This document shows positions 13,801 through 26,100 of a stretch of DNA of 64,000 bases, piece after piece (within the stretch, counting starts at the first letter, position 1; each line of letters opens with the position of its first letter). Below the pieces are notes generated by a model. It saw nothing but the letters and a program-made list of their open reading frames with translations. It did not search any database and was not told the origin of the DNA. The stretch spans positions 88,884 to 152,883 of the forward strand of contig CAWZYM010000368.1 in NCBI GenBank assembly GCA_963966185.1, given 5' to 3'. The position numbers and the translations under genes are program-made. The stretch is from Rhabditoides inermis (taxonomy: Eukaryota; Nematoda; Chromadorea; Rhabditida; Rhabditidae).

Positions 13801-14911
13801 AGACCACCCACCGAGCTGACTCCTCGCGGGCTCATCGTGTACTTCTCAGTGATGGGCGACGGGTCCGACCACAGCAGGTCCGTCAACAAGCCGAGGTCCG
13901 TGATGTCGGTGGGGCGCTGCGAAACCAGTTAGGCTCCGCCCCCTATCGCCCCGCCCCCACCTTGATCCGCTCAAATTGCTTGAACGAGAGCAGGTCCTCG
14001 CTTATTCCTCCGTGCGCGCAAAAGATGGCCGATCCTACAAGAGCCGCCACGGGCAGGCAGTTGAACACGTGCTGAAACTGCGTCCACAGCTCCACACCTG
14101 GAATACGGTGATTAGGTATACTGTATGTTAAAATTCAAAGTACCGTACCCTTGGCCTGGGTGTACTTCCTCTGGCACTCGTCGAAGAAGCCGTACTGACG
14201 GTTAACGAATCGAGTCTCGTGATTGCCACGCAGCAGGTAGATCTGCTTCGGGTAGCGCAGCTGAAATAAGGGTACGGTAGGTGAAATAAGGGATACGGTA
14301 GTTTGGTTACTGTACCTTGTAGGCGAGCAGCAGCGACACCGTCTCGACACTGTACGAGCCGCGGTCAACGTAGTCGCCGAGGAAGAGCAGTCTTGAAGTG
14401 AATAAATAGGCTCCGCTCCTTCAGACCACGCCCACCTCTTCTGGGGCGGCGTGCCGACGATGCTCAGCATCTTGACGAGATCGGTGAGCTGGCCGTGCAG
14501 ATCGCCAAAGACAAATGTGGGCACGGGAACCCTAGGTATACGGTACGTACAGTATCCTAGGTGTACGGTACTAACTTGACAAAGGCGGGTTCGATGAGCA
14601 CTTGCTCGCGCACGCGAATGCACAGCTCACGGAGTTCCTGGAAAATATATTTGATCATACAGTAACCCGAAAACTTACTACAGTATCCGATAGTAATACT
14701 TACAGCACCTGTAGGTCGCAGAATGCGGGTGGATTCGCGTCGGGGAAAGGCGTGCACTTCTCGCCGTACTCGGTGATGCGCTTGATCAGCCCCTCCATGT
14801 CTTTCTTCACCTGAAAGCGCAGATGTAAACGGGTGAACTGGTAAACTGGTGATCAAGTAAACGCACCTTCTCCTCGGTGCGCTTGCGGCGCTCCTTCGCC
14901 TCTGCGTCCAT
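13257..14911 (-). CDS. PP1-type serine/threonine protein phosphatase, 345 aa
   Basis: Eleven exons (14867-14911, 14709-14810, 14576-14637, 14436-14531, 14316-14391, 14149-14260, 13961-14097, 13812-13916, 13517-13645, 13419-13474, 13257-13374) total 1,038 nt and encode 345 residues, close to the usual PP1 length. The PPP metal-site motifs appear in order: GDLHGQ near residue 79, GDYVDRG, RGNHE, HGGIS and RAHQ, so the enzyme should be an active metal-dependent phosphatase. It is a divergent member: GDLHGQ replaces PP1's GDIHGQ, the loop after RGNHE is changed, and the usual APNYCG loop reads APCYCG. The tail after the catalytic core is basic and glycine/lysine-rich. Such diverged PP1-like genes are numerous in nematodes, often in the male germ line; that role is inference. 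An upstream out-of-frame ATG (14964) is bypassed if the leader joins at the CTTGCCAG acceptor just after it. Confidence 0.93.
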
Positions 14912-15521
14912 GGTAGTCGACGCGGCCGCTCACGGAGGACGAACAACACTCGACTGGCAAGCATCTAGAAGAATAAAGGACGTTTGATAAAAAAATCAAT
15001 TATAATTTTTAAAACAATATTAGAAGAAAACAGGTCACACAAACGTGCGATTTCACAGAAATGCTGTGATTGAATAAGATTGCAACGACGCATCATCATC
15101 CATGAAACCACACAAATCATATAATTAACAAAAACATAAACAAATAAAAAATAATTTAGTTCAAAATTTGAATGCAAGAACAATCAGCTGTTTTCAACAA
15201 ATTAGTTTTGGGTCCCGCCACGGTCGTGAATCCGGATATTTTCTCGTGCCAAAAAGTACAGTGAGACGGGCGGTGCGACGGCTGTTTTTGAACGGATATC
15301 GATTTTTCCGCACGTTTTTCTTGATAGAAAATGTACTTTACATAGTAAACACCGATTTTACAGCACAACTTGGCCCCTTCCAATACTCCTTGTGAAGTGG
15401 ATGATGTTCTATAGCTGTTAGATGCTGCTCCTGTAGTGAATGTTCCGAGTCTCACGTCCGTACAGTCTTCAGAATGTGGAGATTTCCAATTTGTCGTCTG
15501 TGTTCAAGGTGGGGATAGTTG
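14912..15521. promoter_or_regulatory. divergent intergenic promoter region
   Basis: About 610 nt separate the PP1-type gene (minus) from the mitochondrial PPR-type gene (plus), whose starts face away from each other. The DNA is AT-rich, with runs of A/T around 14980-15010 and 15120-15170. I see no TATA box or factor site I would name. Both promoters must lie here unless upstream leader exons exist. Confidence 0.55.
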
Positions 15522-18500
15522 ATGAAATTGAAAAGAAGTGTTTTTTCAGTCTTAGTATGCACTCAACAGCGTTGTCTGCACCCAACAGCCCTTTATTACA
15601 GAACTCTCGCTCAACTTCCGTCAACAAGCACGTCTTCAGTGCGATGTAAGCACGATGTGGCGACGGCACCACCCGTGCCGGAGTACACTGCTCCTCGCGA
15701 GCGCCACACCTGGTTCGCCATGCAGGACCATCCCTCGAGAGTCCCCGAGTGGTCCCCGCGCGGCGACAACGTCACCACATTGTGAGTGTTGTTGTATCCT
15801 CGACGTCGTAGATTATGTTTGACCCATTCTATTCGTAATGTTCAGTGCCGCTATGACGGACGACTTTGGTGTGTTGTCGCTGAACGGCGCATCTTCGAAC
15901 GACTCGCTGTCGAGTGCGTCTGACTCCTCTTCGTTCCTCGACCACCTCCTCAAGTGAGTGTTTTTCTTGTTATGCATGTTATACACTGTTATGCATGTCT
16001 TGTTATGCATGTTATACACCGTAATGTTTCAGCGTGGACTCGACCCGTCCCACCCTCTTCCCCACCACGGAGGAGTGCGAACTGGGCGGTGGCGGCGAGC
16101 TGGAGGGGTGTCTGGAAAGGATGCTGGGAGACGGGTACGATGTCAGCTCCATGATTCAGGACCTCGCCGAGGCCAACTTCCAGAAGGACGCACTCGCGCA
16201 GAGGTTGGTTTATTCGTCTCTCGTCTGTTACATTTCATTTTATTCAGCATTGAGACCGCTGCTCTCACCGGCACCGCGGCCGCTCCCCCACCTGAGTCGC
16301 GTCAAAAACGTAACGTATCTCCGGCTCGATCAGGTAAGATCATTTTCAAACACGTTTATTGAATGTTTGATGTGAGGTGTCCGGCGCATGCTGGCGGAGG
16401 GAGTGCGTGCGGGTGCGGAGCGTCGCACAGTCACCACCTCTGCCGCGGCCGCTTTCGCCCCCACTTCCCCCGCCTCCCCCGTCACCTCTGTTCCGCCGTC
16501 GGTTGTCGGTGGAGCAGCAGGACTCGTCGGTGCTTCGGCCGTTGATGCACAGCCTGTCAAGGACATCAAGCCTGTCCCCGCCGCTACTGGTGCGTTTCAA
16601 ATAGTTTATCTACATGATTGCTATATGCTGATTTCATGTGTTTAGCTGTCGATGATGATGAGGACGACTCGCCGTTTCTGTTCCAGACGGAAAAGAAGGT
16701 CTTCAAGACTGTGGAGGTTTGTATTTGCTTTTGTAGCCAATAACTAGTTTTGCAAATCTCGTTTCAGTCGCTGAAGCTGACGCCGACGGTGGAGGAGAAG
16801 ACGAGTCTGGTGATGGACGTGCCCCTCGTCAAGCACAGGATCCACCCGCGCTACAAGAACATGGTTCGTTATTTGGTATCTGTTTGATTTCATATTGTCG
16901 AATTGACGTATTTAGTCAGTGCAGTTTCCATTATCGTGTTCGTGTTCAGCCGGTGCAAGTGGGTTCTACCGCCGCCGCAGCCATAGCGCCGTCGTCGCCG
17001 GTGGTGCGCACCCCCTCGGAGACGGTGTATTCCGCGCATCGCCCGTCCAGTGTCGTGTCGACTCCGGCCTGGCACGAGGAGGAGGTGCGTGTGCAGCCAC
17101 TCGAGGTGCCCGTCGTCGACCGCTTCTCTCCCCGCACCGATCGTCAGCCGATGGACGAGGAGGAGACGTGGCAGATGCAGGCCGCTGTTGCTGCTCAGGT
17201 ACGCTCACTTTTCTCTGTTATTTAAACTTTTCTATTTCCGTTTGCTTCAGGACATGTCGGTTGTGCGTTCGCTGCTGTCTTGTCGTGTGTGGCCGAGTGT
17301 GCGCGAGCTGAGCGGAGAGAGGGGCGTGGAGCGACTGCTGGCTATGGTGGTCGAGAAGGCGGTGGACACGCGGGAGGCCGAGGAGATGCTGGCTGATTAG
17401 TGAGTATTTTTCTTTAATGCTTGTGGGGATGCGCCTAGATCATTGCGTAGTTTAATAATGAAACTAGCTTGATGTGTGCTTGAAACTTACATTCGTTATG
17501 TGTTTAGTGCGGTGAGATACTAGCGGATTAATGAATATTTGTTTCATGCATAAGTTGACAACATTGTATGTTTTTACCAAGAAACTTTTGAGTTGCGCTT
17601 GAAACTTACATATGTCTATCCTAATTTGTTCAGTTCGCTGTCTTTCATGATTGATATTGTTCTCGCAACATTGCGGTGTTTTGCCTAGAAACTTGCTTGT
17701 TGTGCTTGTTGAAACTTACATTTGCCAGGTATGGTAATGATGTGTTTAGTGCTGTATCGAGTGCCCGCGCGTGTCTTCCGGTGTCGGTGTGCCTTGTGCT
17801 GGCTGGTCGCGTAGCCAGCGAGAGCGGAGTCACCGAGGCGGTGCGTGCAGTTACCAGGACCGGAGACAAGTTTATCAGCAAGCAGGGTCAGTCAGTTTAC
17901 TTTTGCTTTCTTTTTTAAAACTTGTTACTCATATTTTCCTGTTCAGTGTCGTCTCGCCACAATGCGTCGCTGAACCCCATGTTGGAGTCGTTGTACAGCA
18001 GTGTGTTGTCTCGATCGGCCAGCAGGGAGGCGGCTGGGGTGCACGACATGCTCATTGAGCAGCAGCTGGTGGGAGGAGACCAGGCCAGCGCCATCTTTAT
18101 CCGCGAGGTCGTTCGCAAGGCGGTCGCTAGTGGGTCAGTGAGAATTGTATTTGCATCATCTCTATGTCTACTTTTTTATTTGTCATACATGATTTAGCGA
18201 GAACCCGAGAATCTTCTTTAACATTTTTTTCTTTGCGCTCACCAAACCATTTGTTTTCTCATGTTTTCTATATTTCCAATCTCATGCATATGTTTTCTAT
18301 ATTTCCAATTTCACGCTATTCTGGATTAATGTTTGATTTTATTCCAGCACTCCATTCGACTCGTTGTATATGGAGTGGCTGTCGCTGTGTGAGCGGTATG
18401 GCTCTGTGCACGCGGTGGGAGAAGTGATGGAGGCTGCGGTGCGCGGAGAGGAGGCGGAAGATGGACGGGAGATGGCCAAGAGGATTGGTGGGTCGAGTAG

Positions 18501-19696
18501 AGTGTTTTGTACGTTCACAAAGAAGACAGAATGATATTATTCGTGAGACACGTCAGGTATTAAATACGTTAAGTGAAACGTATATTTTGTTTCATTTTGT
18601 TTGTTAGGTTCTGTGATGCCTTCGTGTACCTATTATTGCACCTATTATCTAATTGTTAATTGTATATGTTAATCAGGTTCGGTGCTATCTGCATCGGCCG
18701 TGCACGCGCACCCTCTGTCTTCTCTGGCCGAGTTGGTGTGTGCCCTAGTGCGGGTGGGTCGAGTGGAGGACGCGCGCGCCATCTTCAGCAAGATCGCCAT
18801 CGGAGGCAGGCATCTGCGCACTGTCCTGAGGAGGTGGAGCGAGAAGCAGGTAGTTATGGTTTTCCAGTAGTAGACCCTTGTCAACAAAATTATCGCAATA
18901 GTATCAGCGCAGTATTAGCTATCACGATAATGTGTAGCCATAATAAATTTTCGTGAAACGTATTCTTTAACGTAATTTTGAATCTTGATTCAGGAGAATC
19001 TCGTGTATGTGGAGCAGCTGGCCGAGCTGATGACTGCGTGTATGTATGGCGAGAGGAGGCGGGGCGGCCGGAAGAAGGAGGGGGCGGTGGCGGGCGAGGT
19101 GGTGGCTGGAGCCGAGGCAGCAGGCGAGAAGATGGTAAGTTTCTTCATCGCTTATGATTGTTTCATTATATTCTATTACATCATTGCAGTCCCCTGTGGT
19201 GTCGTCGGAGCTGCTGCAGCAGCTGATGCAGTTTTGTGGTGCTGCGGGCAACGGGAAGAGGAGGGTCAAGTACGGCAAGGACGGAAAGCCGGAGAAGATG
19301 AAGAGGCACAAGGTGGGTGGATGGGTGGCCGCCGGTGGCTTAAATGTCATTGATTGGAAAATTGGAATGTTTTATTTCAAATCATGTTTAGGTTTTGGTG
19401 AACCATGATGTGTTTAGGTTGACGACGAGCAGCTGCACGACTTGGCTGCTGCTATGGTGGAGGCGTGGAGCGGCATGGCCGGTGGGTTGTTGTGTAAATT
19501 ACTACTTTACAAATGTATTTGTTGTTGTATATAATAATTTAATTGTAAACATTGTGCAGTTCGCGCGGGTTCTCGGTCGTCGGCGGAGCGTCTGCTGGCA
19601 TGGACGGCGAAGCACCGCGTGGATGTGCCCGCTGCGACGCGGACCAAGCTGCAGGCGCTGGTGAAGAAGGAGGAGGAGGAGGGAGAGAGGATGTAG
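15522..19696 (+). CDS. predicted mitochondrial PPR-like protein, 834 aa
   Basis: Seventeen exons keep phase throughout (2,505 nt): 15522-15781, 15846-15953, 16033-16203, 16248-16333, 16377-16589, 16646-16716, 16768-16863, 16950-17198, 17251-17399, 17750-17886, 17947-18133, 18348-18487, 18677-18849, 18994-19134, 19190-19312, 19418-19481 and 19560-19696. The N terminus (MKLKRSVFSVLVCTQQR) is basic and lacks acidic residues, as in mitochondrial presequences. Residues from about 90 to 420 are low-complexity, rich in serine, alanine and proline, and probably disordered. The C-terminal half is helical; LAELVCALVRVGRVEDARAI has the look of a PPR helix pair, and GDKFISKQ precedes it. The tail is lysine/glutamate-rich. 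The exact family is not recognised; an RNA-binding factor for mitochondrial transcripts would fit. Gene and orientation match the next gene, an LRPPRC-like protein. Exon 5 uses an unusual GTGAG acceptor. Confidence 0.85.
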
Positions 19697-20112
19697 ATAT
19701 AATGAGTGTGTGATTCCGGTACTGACTGCCAGGCACCGCCCTGTGTTGCGTTGCGCATTGGCGACTGTATAGCGAGTACTTGTGTAGACTGTAGTTATGA
19801 TAGATTAGTTAGGCTTTTGTGTTGTGTTGTTATTTGTTATACGAGCGAGTCGCTTGCTTGTGAGTCTCGGTTTTGTTGTGTCGATTTCTAGTTGCAGACT
19901 GTGGAGAAGTAGTTTCGTTTATATTTGAACCGATGTGCCTATAGAGTGCTGAATAGAGAACCAATATATTTTGTTACGATAATAAATTGTTCATATTTTG
20001 ATTGATGGTTGTGTTTTTTGTTTGTTTGGATATGAATTGTTGCGATTCAATTGAATATCTGTGGAGTGGTGAGAGGATTGGTTGAGCGTGTCTTGGTTGC
20101 AGCCGATTCGCG
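19697..20112 (+). promoter_or_regulatory. 3' UTR and trans-splice acceptor between two mitochondrial genes
   Basis: The 416 nt after the upstream stop contain a probable poly(A) signal (AATAAA at 19981) and then the sequence TCTTGGTTGCAG, an acceptor 10 nt before the next ATG at 20113. There is no donor or coding exon to pair with it, so spliced-leader addition is the simplest reading. The spacing is longer than the roughly 100 nt typical of C. elegans operons, so a shared promoter is possible but not shown. Confidence 0.6.
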
Positions 20113-23100
20113 ATGCTGGGCTTCGCAAGGGCCGGCCTCGGCAGGTTTGTGTGTTTTATTTATTTCTGAACATTTGCATTGACGCATTGATGATCGGCGA
20201 TTGCCACCGATTTTATACTCCGTCGAAACATATTCTTATCGTTCCAGTCTGTGAGCTAGATTGAGCTTTTCAGATTGGCTCGCGGGCAGCAGATGCGTGC
20301 TCTGTCGGCGGCGAGCGCCGCCCCAGAGGGAGCACCCGAGGTGCCGGTCAAGAACGAGAAGGGGAAGGAGAAGGAGGAGCACGCAGGAGTGCGCCAGAGG
20401 AGGCACAACGTGGGTTTCTATGTTTCATGTTTATCATTTCATTGGTCAGTTCGATTTTTGCGTAATTTAGTTTTTGTGTACCAGTAATGAAAATCTAAAA
20501 AGTTTATTGTTAGTTACATTTCACGTTTGTCATGTCTTTGTTCTATTGCAATTTTGTGTAATGTGGTTTTTTGGGAGACAAACAACTTTAATTATAGTTT
20601 CTATGTTTGACGGTTGTCGTTTCTTCGCGTAGTTGAAATTTCGTGTAATGCTGTGGATTCATCACTCATTTCATCGTTCATCTCACTCTCACAATCGCAT
20701 GTCAGTAATATCTCATCTTTAAAAAAATCACTCATCTCAACCCCCTTGCAGTTCCCTGTGCGCGGCGGTCGCGGCCGGCCCGGCTCGTCTGTGCCGGCCG
20801 AGCAGATGCTGCTCATGAACAAGCACAAGCAGCAGCTGGACGCCACCCAGGTCAAGAGCCTCCACGAGGCAGTCGAGCTGTGAGTTATTACTCACTTATT
20901 ACTCTCACTTTTTTTATATATATTACTTATTCGCTTATTCGCTTCGCTCTAATACTTATTCGCGATCGTGCCTTGCTCATTATGGATGTTTGCGTTTTTG
21001 TTTTTGAAACATTTGTGTGTGAAACATACTATTGCGGGTTGCGGGTTAATTCAAACCGATTTATTTAACCAAACGAAATGTTCTCTCGGCGAGCTGGCGA
21101 GCGATCAATGTTTTGTGTAAGTTTTGTTGCTGCTGATTGGATAGAACATGTGTGAAGGGCGTCCCTGTGTGGAGGCGGGACTTGAGTGGGCGTGGCTAGG
21201 CGTTGACGACGTGACGCGCGCCAATCTTGAGCACAACCTTCTCGTTCTCTCCCACGCGCTCAGACTCGAGACGAGAGATCATCTGGAAACAAATAATTTG
21301 TTCATGGAACGGAGTGAATTGACCAACCGGATAATCTCGACATATTACCGTTTTGTTAAACAAAGTTTTTTTTGAAACCGTCGAAACTTATTTTGTGCGG
21401 ATTTTACATGCATTCGAGAGGTGTGGTTGCGTTACCTTGCGCAGAGCGGCGAGCGAGACGCGCACTTTGACGTGGTCGTGTGCGATCTGGGCGGCCGCCT
21501 CCGAAGGCTCCACGTCCGTCTCGGCCGCCGGCGACTTGCACGACGACGAGTTGACGGAGGTGGTGGTAGTGGCGGTGGACGAGACAGAAGACGCGGACGA
21601 TGCACTGGTCGAGTAGGCCGCTTCGTCGCCACGACGCACCCTCTCCATCATGGCAATCGCCTATGATGTGTGGGAGTGATATCGATCGATTATCGATGGC
21701 TACCTTGGGATGTGCGGCGACGAGCTGCTTGAACTGCTGTCGGGTGAGGCGGGCGGGCGAGTCGCGCGCCGGGTGCGGCGTGAGCGTGAGATTGCGATGG
21801 TGGTCGGGAGTGCGCGGCGCGGCGGCCGGAGTCAGCGACATGAGGGCGTGGCTGCAAGGGGCGGGGCCTGTGACATTGACGTCACACTACTCACGTCTCG
21901 ATGCGGGGCACGTATCGCCGATTGGCTGCGGCGTCGTCGTAGCTGGCGTGGCTGGCGAATGTGTATGAGGAGGAGGAGGAGGTGGCAGAGGTGGGCAGCG
22001 AGCTCTCGCTTTGCGATGACTCGGTCTCGTACGGGAGAGCCATCTCTGGCAGGGGAGGGAGAGGGAATGGACGGGGAGACGGCGGCGGGGTGGTATTTGA
22101 AGGCTCGAGAGTGGTGGGGAAATGAGAAGGCAAGTTGAGGGGGGATGTGCAAATGTGCTGGTCAGCGGTGGGGAAATGAGAAACCAAATTGATAGATATG
22201 CAAATGTGCACAACTTGATGAGTTGGTGTAAACTTTGGTGGATGATGGTGAGAGATCATTGCAATCGAACTGATTGTGTGAACGCAAATTGCATTGCGAG
22301 AAGATGTGCAAATGCGCAAGAGTTGATGTGATCATTGTCTACGTTGCAGGCTTGACTGGAAGGGCAACGTGGCGTACAACGTGCAGGAGCGGATCGCGAC
22401 GATGATGCACAAGGGAGAGGGCGGCGTGGAGACGCTCAGCGACAGACAGCTCGGAGTGTTGTTCGGTGAGTAAAAGTCCATGAACCATGACTCTGTACTG
22501 TACCTTGTATGTTTCGAGGTCGACATAAGTGGGTTTGGTATTTTTTGTTATCAATTTCCTACTCGTTTGATTTGCTGTAGTGACAAGGTTTGAGTAATCG
22601 AGGTTTGTCTGCAGGTGTGTTTGGCGAGCAGGCTGCGTCGGTGTCGCGCGTACGAAGGACCACGCAGCTCAACGTGGGTCGATATTGATTTATCGATTTA
22701 TTGATTCATTTGTTATTCTCATTTTTCAGCAAGTTCTGGAGTCTATGGCGGCGCGCGGACAGGAGCTGGGCGAGCGCGCCCGCACTGCTGTCATCCGCGC
22801 CAAGTGCGACAACGGGGAGAAGGTGTGTTGTGTGTTTACAATGTATAGTTATGTTTATATTATATATATATATATATATATATGTTCAAAATGTACTTTG
22901 TTTAGGTGGATGTAGTCGAGGAGCTTCGCGCGTGGGAGTCGGCCGGCCTGCGCCCCGACGGAGAGACATACGCCGCTCTTGCGCGCGCCTATGCCATGGA
23001 GGGAAACGTCAAGGGAGTCAGGTGAGGATACTGTATTTTGAAATGTTGGTGTTACTTGACATCATTTCATTTTTGTGTACTAGCCGAATGTATGTTCCAC

Positions 23101-26100
23101 TGGTGCAATATGGCAAGTTATGATCTTGATGAGTAATGTACGGATTCTAGCAGGTAGCATCTCATCTGTATTCCTTTCAGTGACATAATCTCTTTTGTTC
23201 GCGAGGAGGGTCTGCCGGTGGGCGAGTCTCTGCTGGAGGCTATGATGTACGCAGTCGGGCGAGCCGGCGCCGGCGCCGATCAGGCCGCCGTGGCTGTCAA
23301 GGTGGGTTATGTTGAACTTAGTATTAATATGTTTCGGATAATTGGTACAGTTATGTGTATTAATGAACGTTAATGACATGGTTGTAGAGACACTCTAATG
23401 TATGTATGTAAGTTGTAATAGTTGTTCAGTGTTCTGTTATTTCTTGCATTTCAAGTTCGAGCTAGAAGCGAGTGTTTTGCGCTATAGCAGATTTTATGAT
23501 TTTGTTATTCTTTGAATTTTACGTTTCATGTTTGAGCTAGAAGCGATTACGATTGTTTATTACAATAGATAGTTCTTTCCTACTCATTCCTTACGTCCAG
23601 CTACCATGTACTTATTTGCAGCGCTTTGTGCAACAGCCCGGTGTGTCGGAGGTGCGTCTTCGATGCGCGGCCGCCAAGGGAGCCATCGCGGCTGGGGACG
23701 CCAACGCTGCGGTAGGTCCTAGGTTTATTGGTTATTGATTTATCGATTATCGATTGCTTTTCCAGCTCGCTCTGATTGAGAACATGCCGGCGCAGGCTCG
23801 CATCCACGCGAGGGAGAACAATCTGTATGTACTCGATGTGCTCGTTGATTGGATCGAGAGTGGACTGCCCGGGGCTGTCGAGAAGGTGGGTGGAGGGAGG
23901 GAGAGAAAGAGAGAGAGAGAGATAGAGGATGGAGGGAGGGAGGGGGAGAGAGAGGAGAGAGGGGGAAGGAGAAGGGAGAGGAAGGGAGACGAGATTAATA
24001 TTTTGAACAGTGTGTTTGAACAAAGCCGTATTGGGTCTGAAAATTATTTAACATATTCGAATGGCATTTGAAACCTATATGATAACAGAATCATTTTGTT
24101 TTGCATTGACTATCAAGCAAATATCAATGGGTCAGATCCTCCAAAACATGTTGATGTTGTGTTGGAATGTTGTTGCTTGAGCTGCGTCCCCATCTGACGA
24201 TGACGGAGGACGGGTCGAGTGTGGTCGAGTTCCACAACAACCCGCTGCTGAAGAGTGCGAGCCGGCGGGCGCGACAGGAGAACAGACTCGAGCACGCCTT
24301 CCATCTCTATGGACTCACCCATCCCACCCACAGGAGCGAGTGAGTGCGGGAGAGAGAGAAGAGGGCATGTAGAGTTGTAGAGTTGTTGAGCTGTAATAAT
24401 TAAATTAAATCGAAATCTCATAGTTTTGTGCATCGTCCACGATTTTCGGAGGACGTTCGAATTGGACTCGAAATCCATCGAACGTATATGGAATGGAGAT
24501 AGAAACATATGTTATATCAATTTTTGAGTGATAGCTATATTGCAGTTTGCTGTATTGAATCGGAAACCCATTAAACATATTAAGAGTTGAGTTTCAATTG
24601 TATGTATCTGTTTTTATTGAGTGAGTCATGAATACGTTACTCGTTACACTGTGTGATAGTGTGATGTATTGTCTCGGATATCCATTGAATGCGAATCGGA
24701 TACCCATTGAATGAATGGAACTTGAAACGTACTGATATCAGTTACCAATTAAGTATGATACCCTCTATCTCGTGTCATAGTCTTTCTTTGACCCTCATCA
24801 CAGAGTCTCTTTAATCGATGGTCGATGGCTACCTTCACATTTACCTGTTTATGATCTCCTCTTTCAGCACTCACCGCGAGCACCTATGTCACTCGATCGT
24901 GCAGCGCCACCTTCACGTGAGGGAGTGCGCGCCGGCGCAGCTGGCAGACATGTGCGAGCTGGCCAAGCGGTGCGGGCTGATGGAGTGAGTGGGGGGGGGA
25001 GGGGGCTCCGGCACCGGCGTATGAAGATGGATGGTTGGAGAGTGAGTTGGAGAGGAGTGGAAAGGGGCTGATGATGATAGAAGGATGAGGGGGCTCTGGC
25101 ATCGGCTCATGAAGTTAGTGGGAGGAGCAATGAGAACGGGAGAAAGTGCACTGGTTGGTTCTACTTCTGAATGAGACGAATTACGGGGCGACGGAGTTGT
25201 ACTCGAACTATTATTTCTTGTAATGTGAAATGTTAATTATTGTGAGAAAGAAACGATTATTAAAGAAATGCGTTTCGTGGGACTGGGATTGTGATTTTGT
25301 GAATCATCTTTTTGGTGGTTGAGTTGACGTTTACATTTTTCCAGAGACGTGCCTCACTTTATGTTGGACCGCGCGATTGACACTACCCACGCCGGATCCG
25401 TCTACCACTATCTCAAGCAGCTCGGAGCGGTCAGTGGTTGATTATAGTTTGTTTTAAAAACCTATCTAGCGATGCATTGTACGTATAACATTTTGCCGAA
25501 TTTGTCGTTTGCATGTTGCGTATTTGATGTGATTTGTATGTTCTAGCACACAGCTGTTCTGGATGCCAAGTCTGGTGACAGCGAGTGGCTGCAGACGCTC
25601 GCCAGAAACATTGCGCGAGAGGTGGGTTTGTTATGATGTTATGACATGCAATCGTCCATATTTGTACATTGTACAACCAACGATCTAGCCAGTAAGGAGA
25701 TTGTCCAAAGGCTGTAGGGTCGCGGGTCTTTCGAATGGGTAATGGATAGATTTATGGATTTGCTATTTCATACTACATTACTGTTGTCATACAGGCGAAC
25801 TTGTCGAAGAAGGGTGCGGAGAAGGCTGCGATGTACGCGAACATGGTGGAGGTTCTGTTCGGGGAGCACCAGCAGAAGGAGGGCAGGACGGACTGGTCCG
25901 ACATCCACCAGCGATGCAACATGGCATTCTACCTCATAGGAAAGGGTGGGTGCGGGTGTCTGGAAGGGGAGATGGTGTATAGAGTATAGTCTGCAGCTGG
26001 AAATTCGGCGATCTAACCGTCTGCCTCTTTTGTTTTTTTGTGCTATTGCTGCGAGCTGACGACTTCGTTCTCTGATCCACCCCACTGCGTGTGACTTATT

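Noticed and set aside
14557..14964. Minus-strand frame of 135 residues overlapping the PP1 first exons
   Set aside because: Out of frame with the PP1 motifs; it reads through an intron. It may be an upstream ORF only if the leader joins before 14964.
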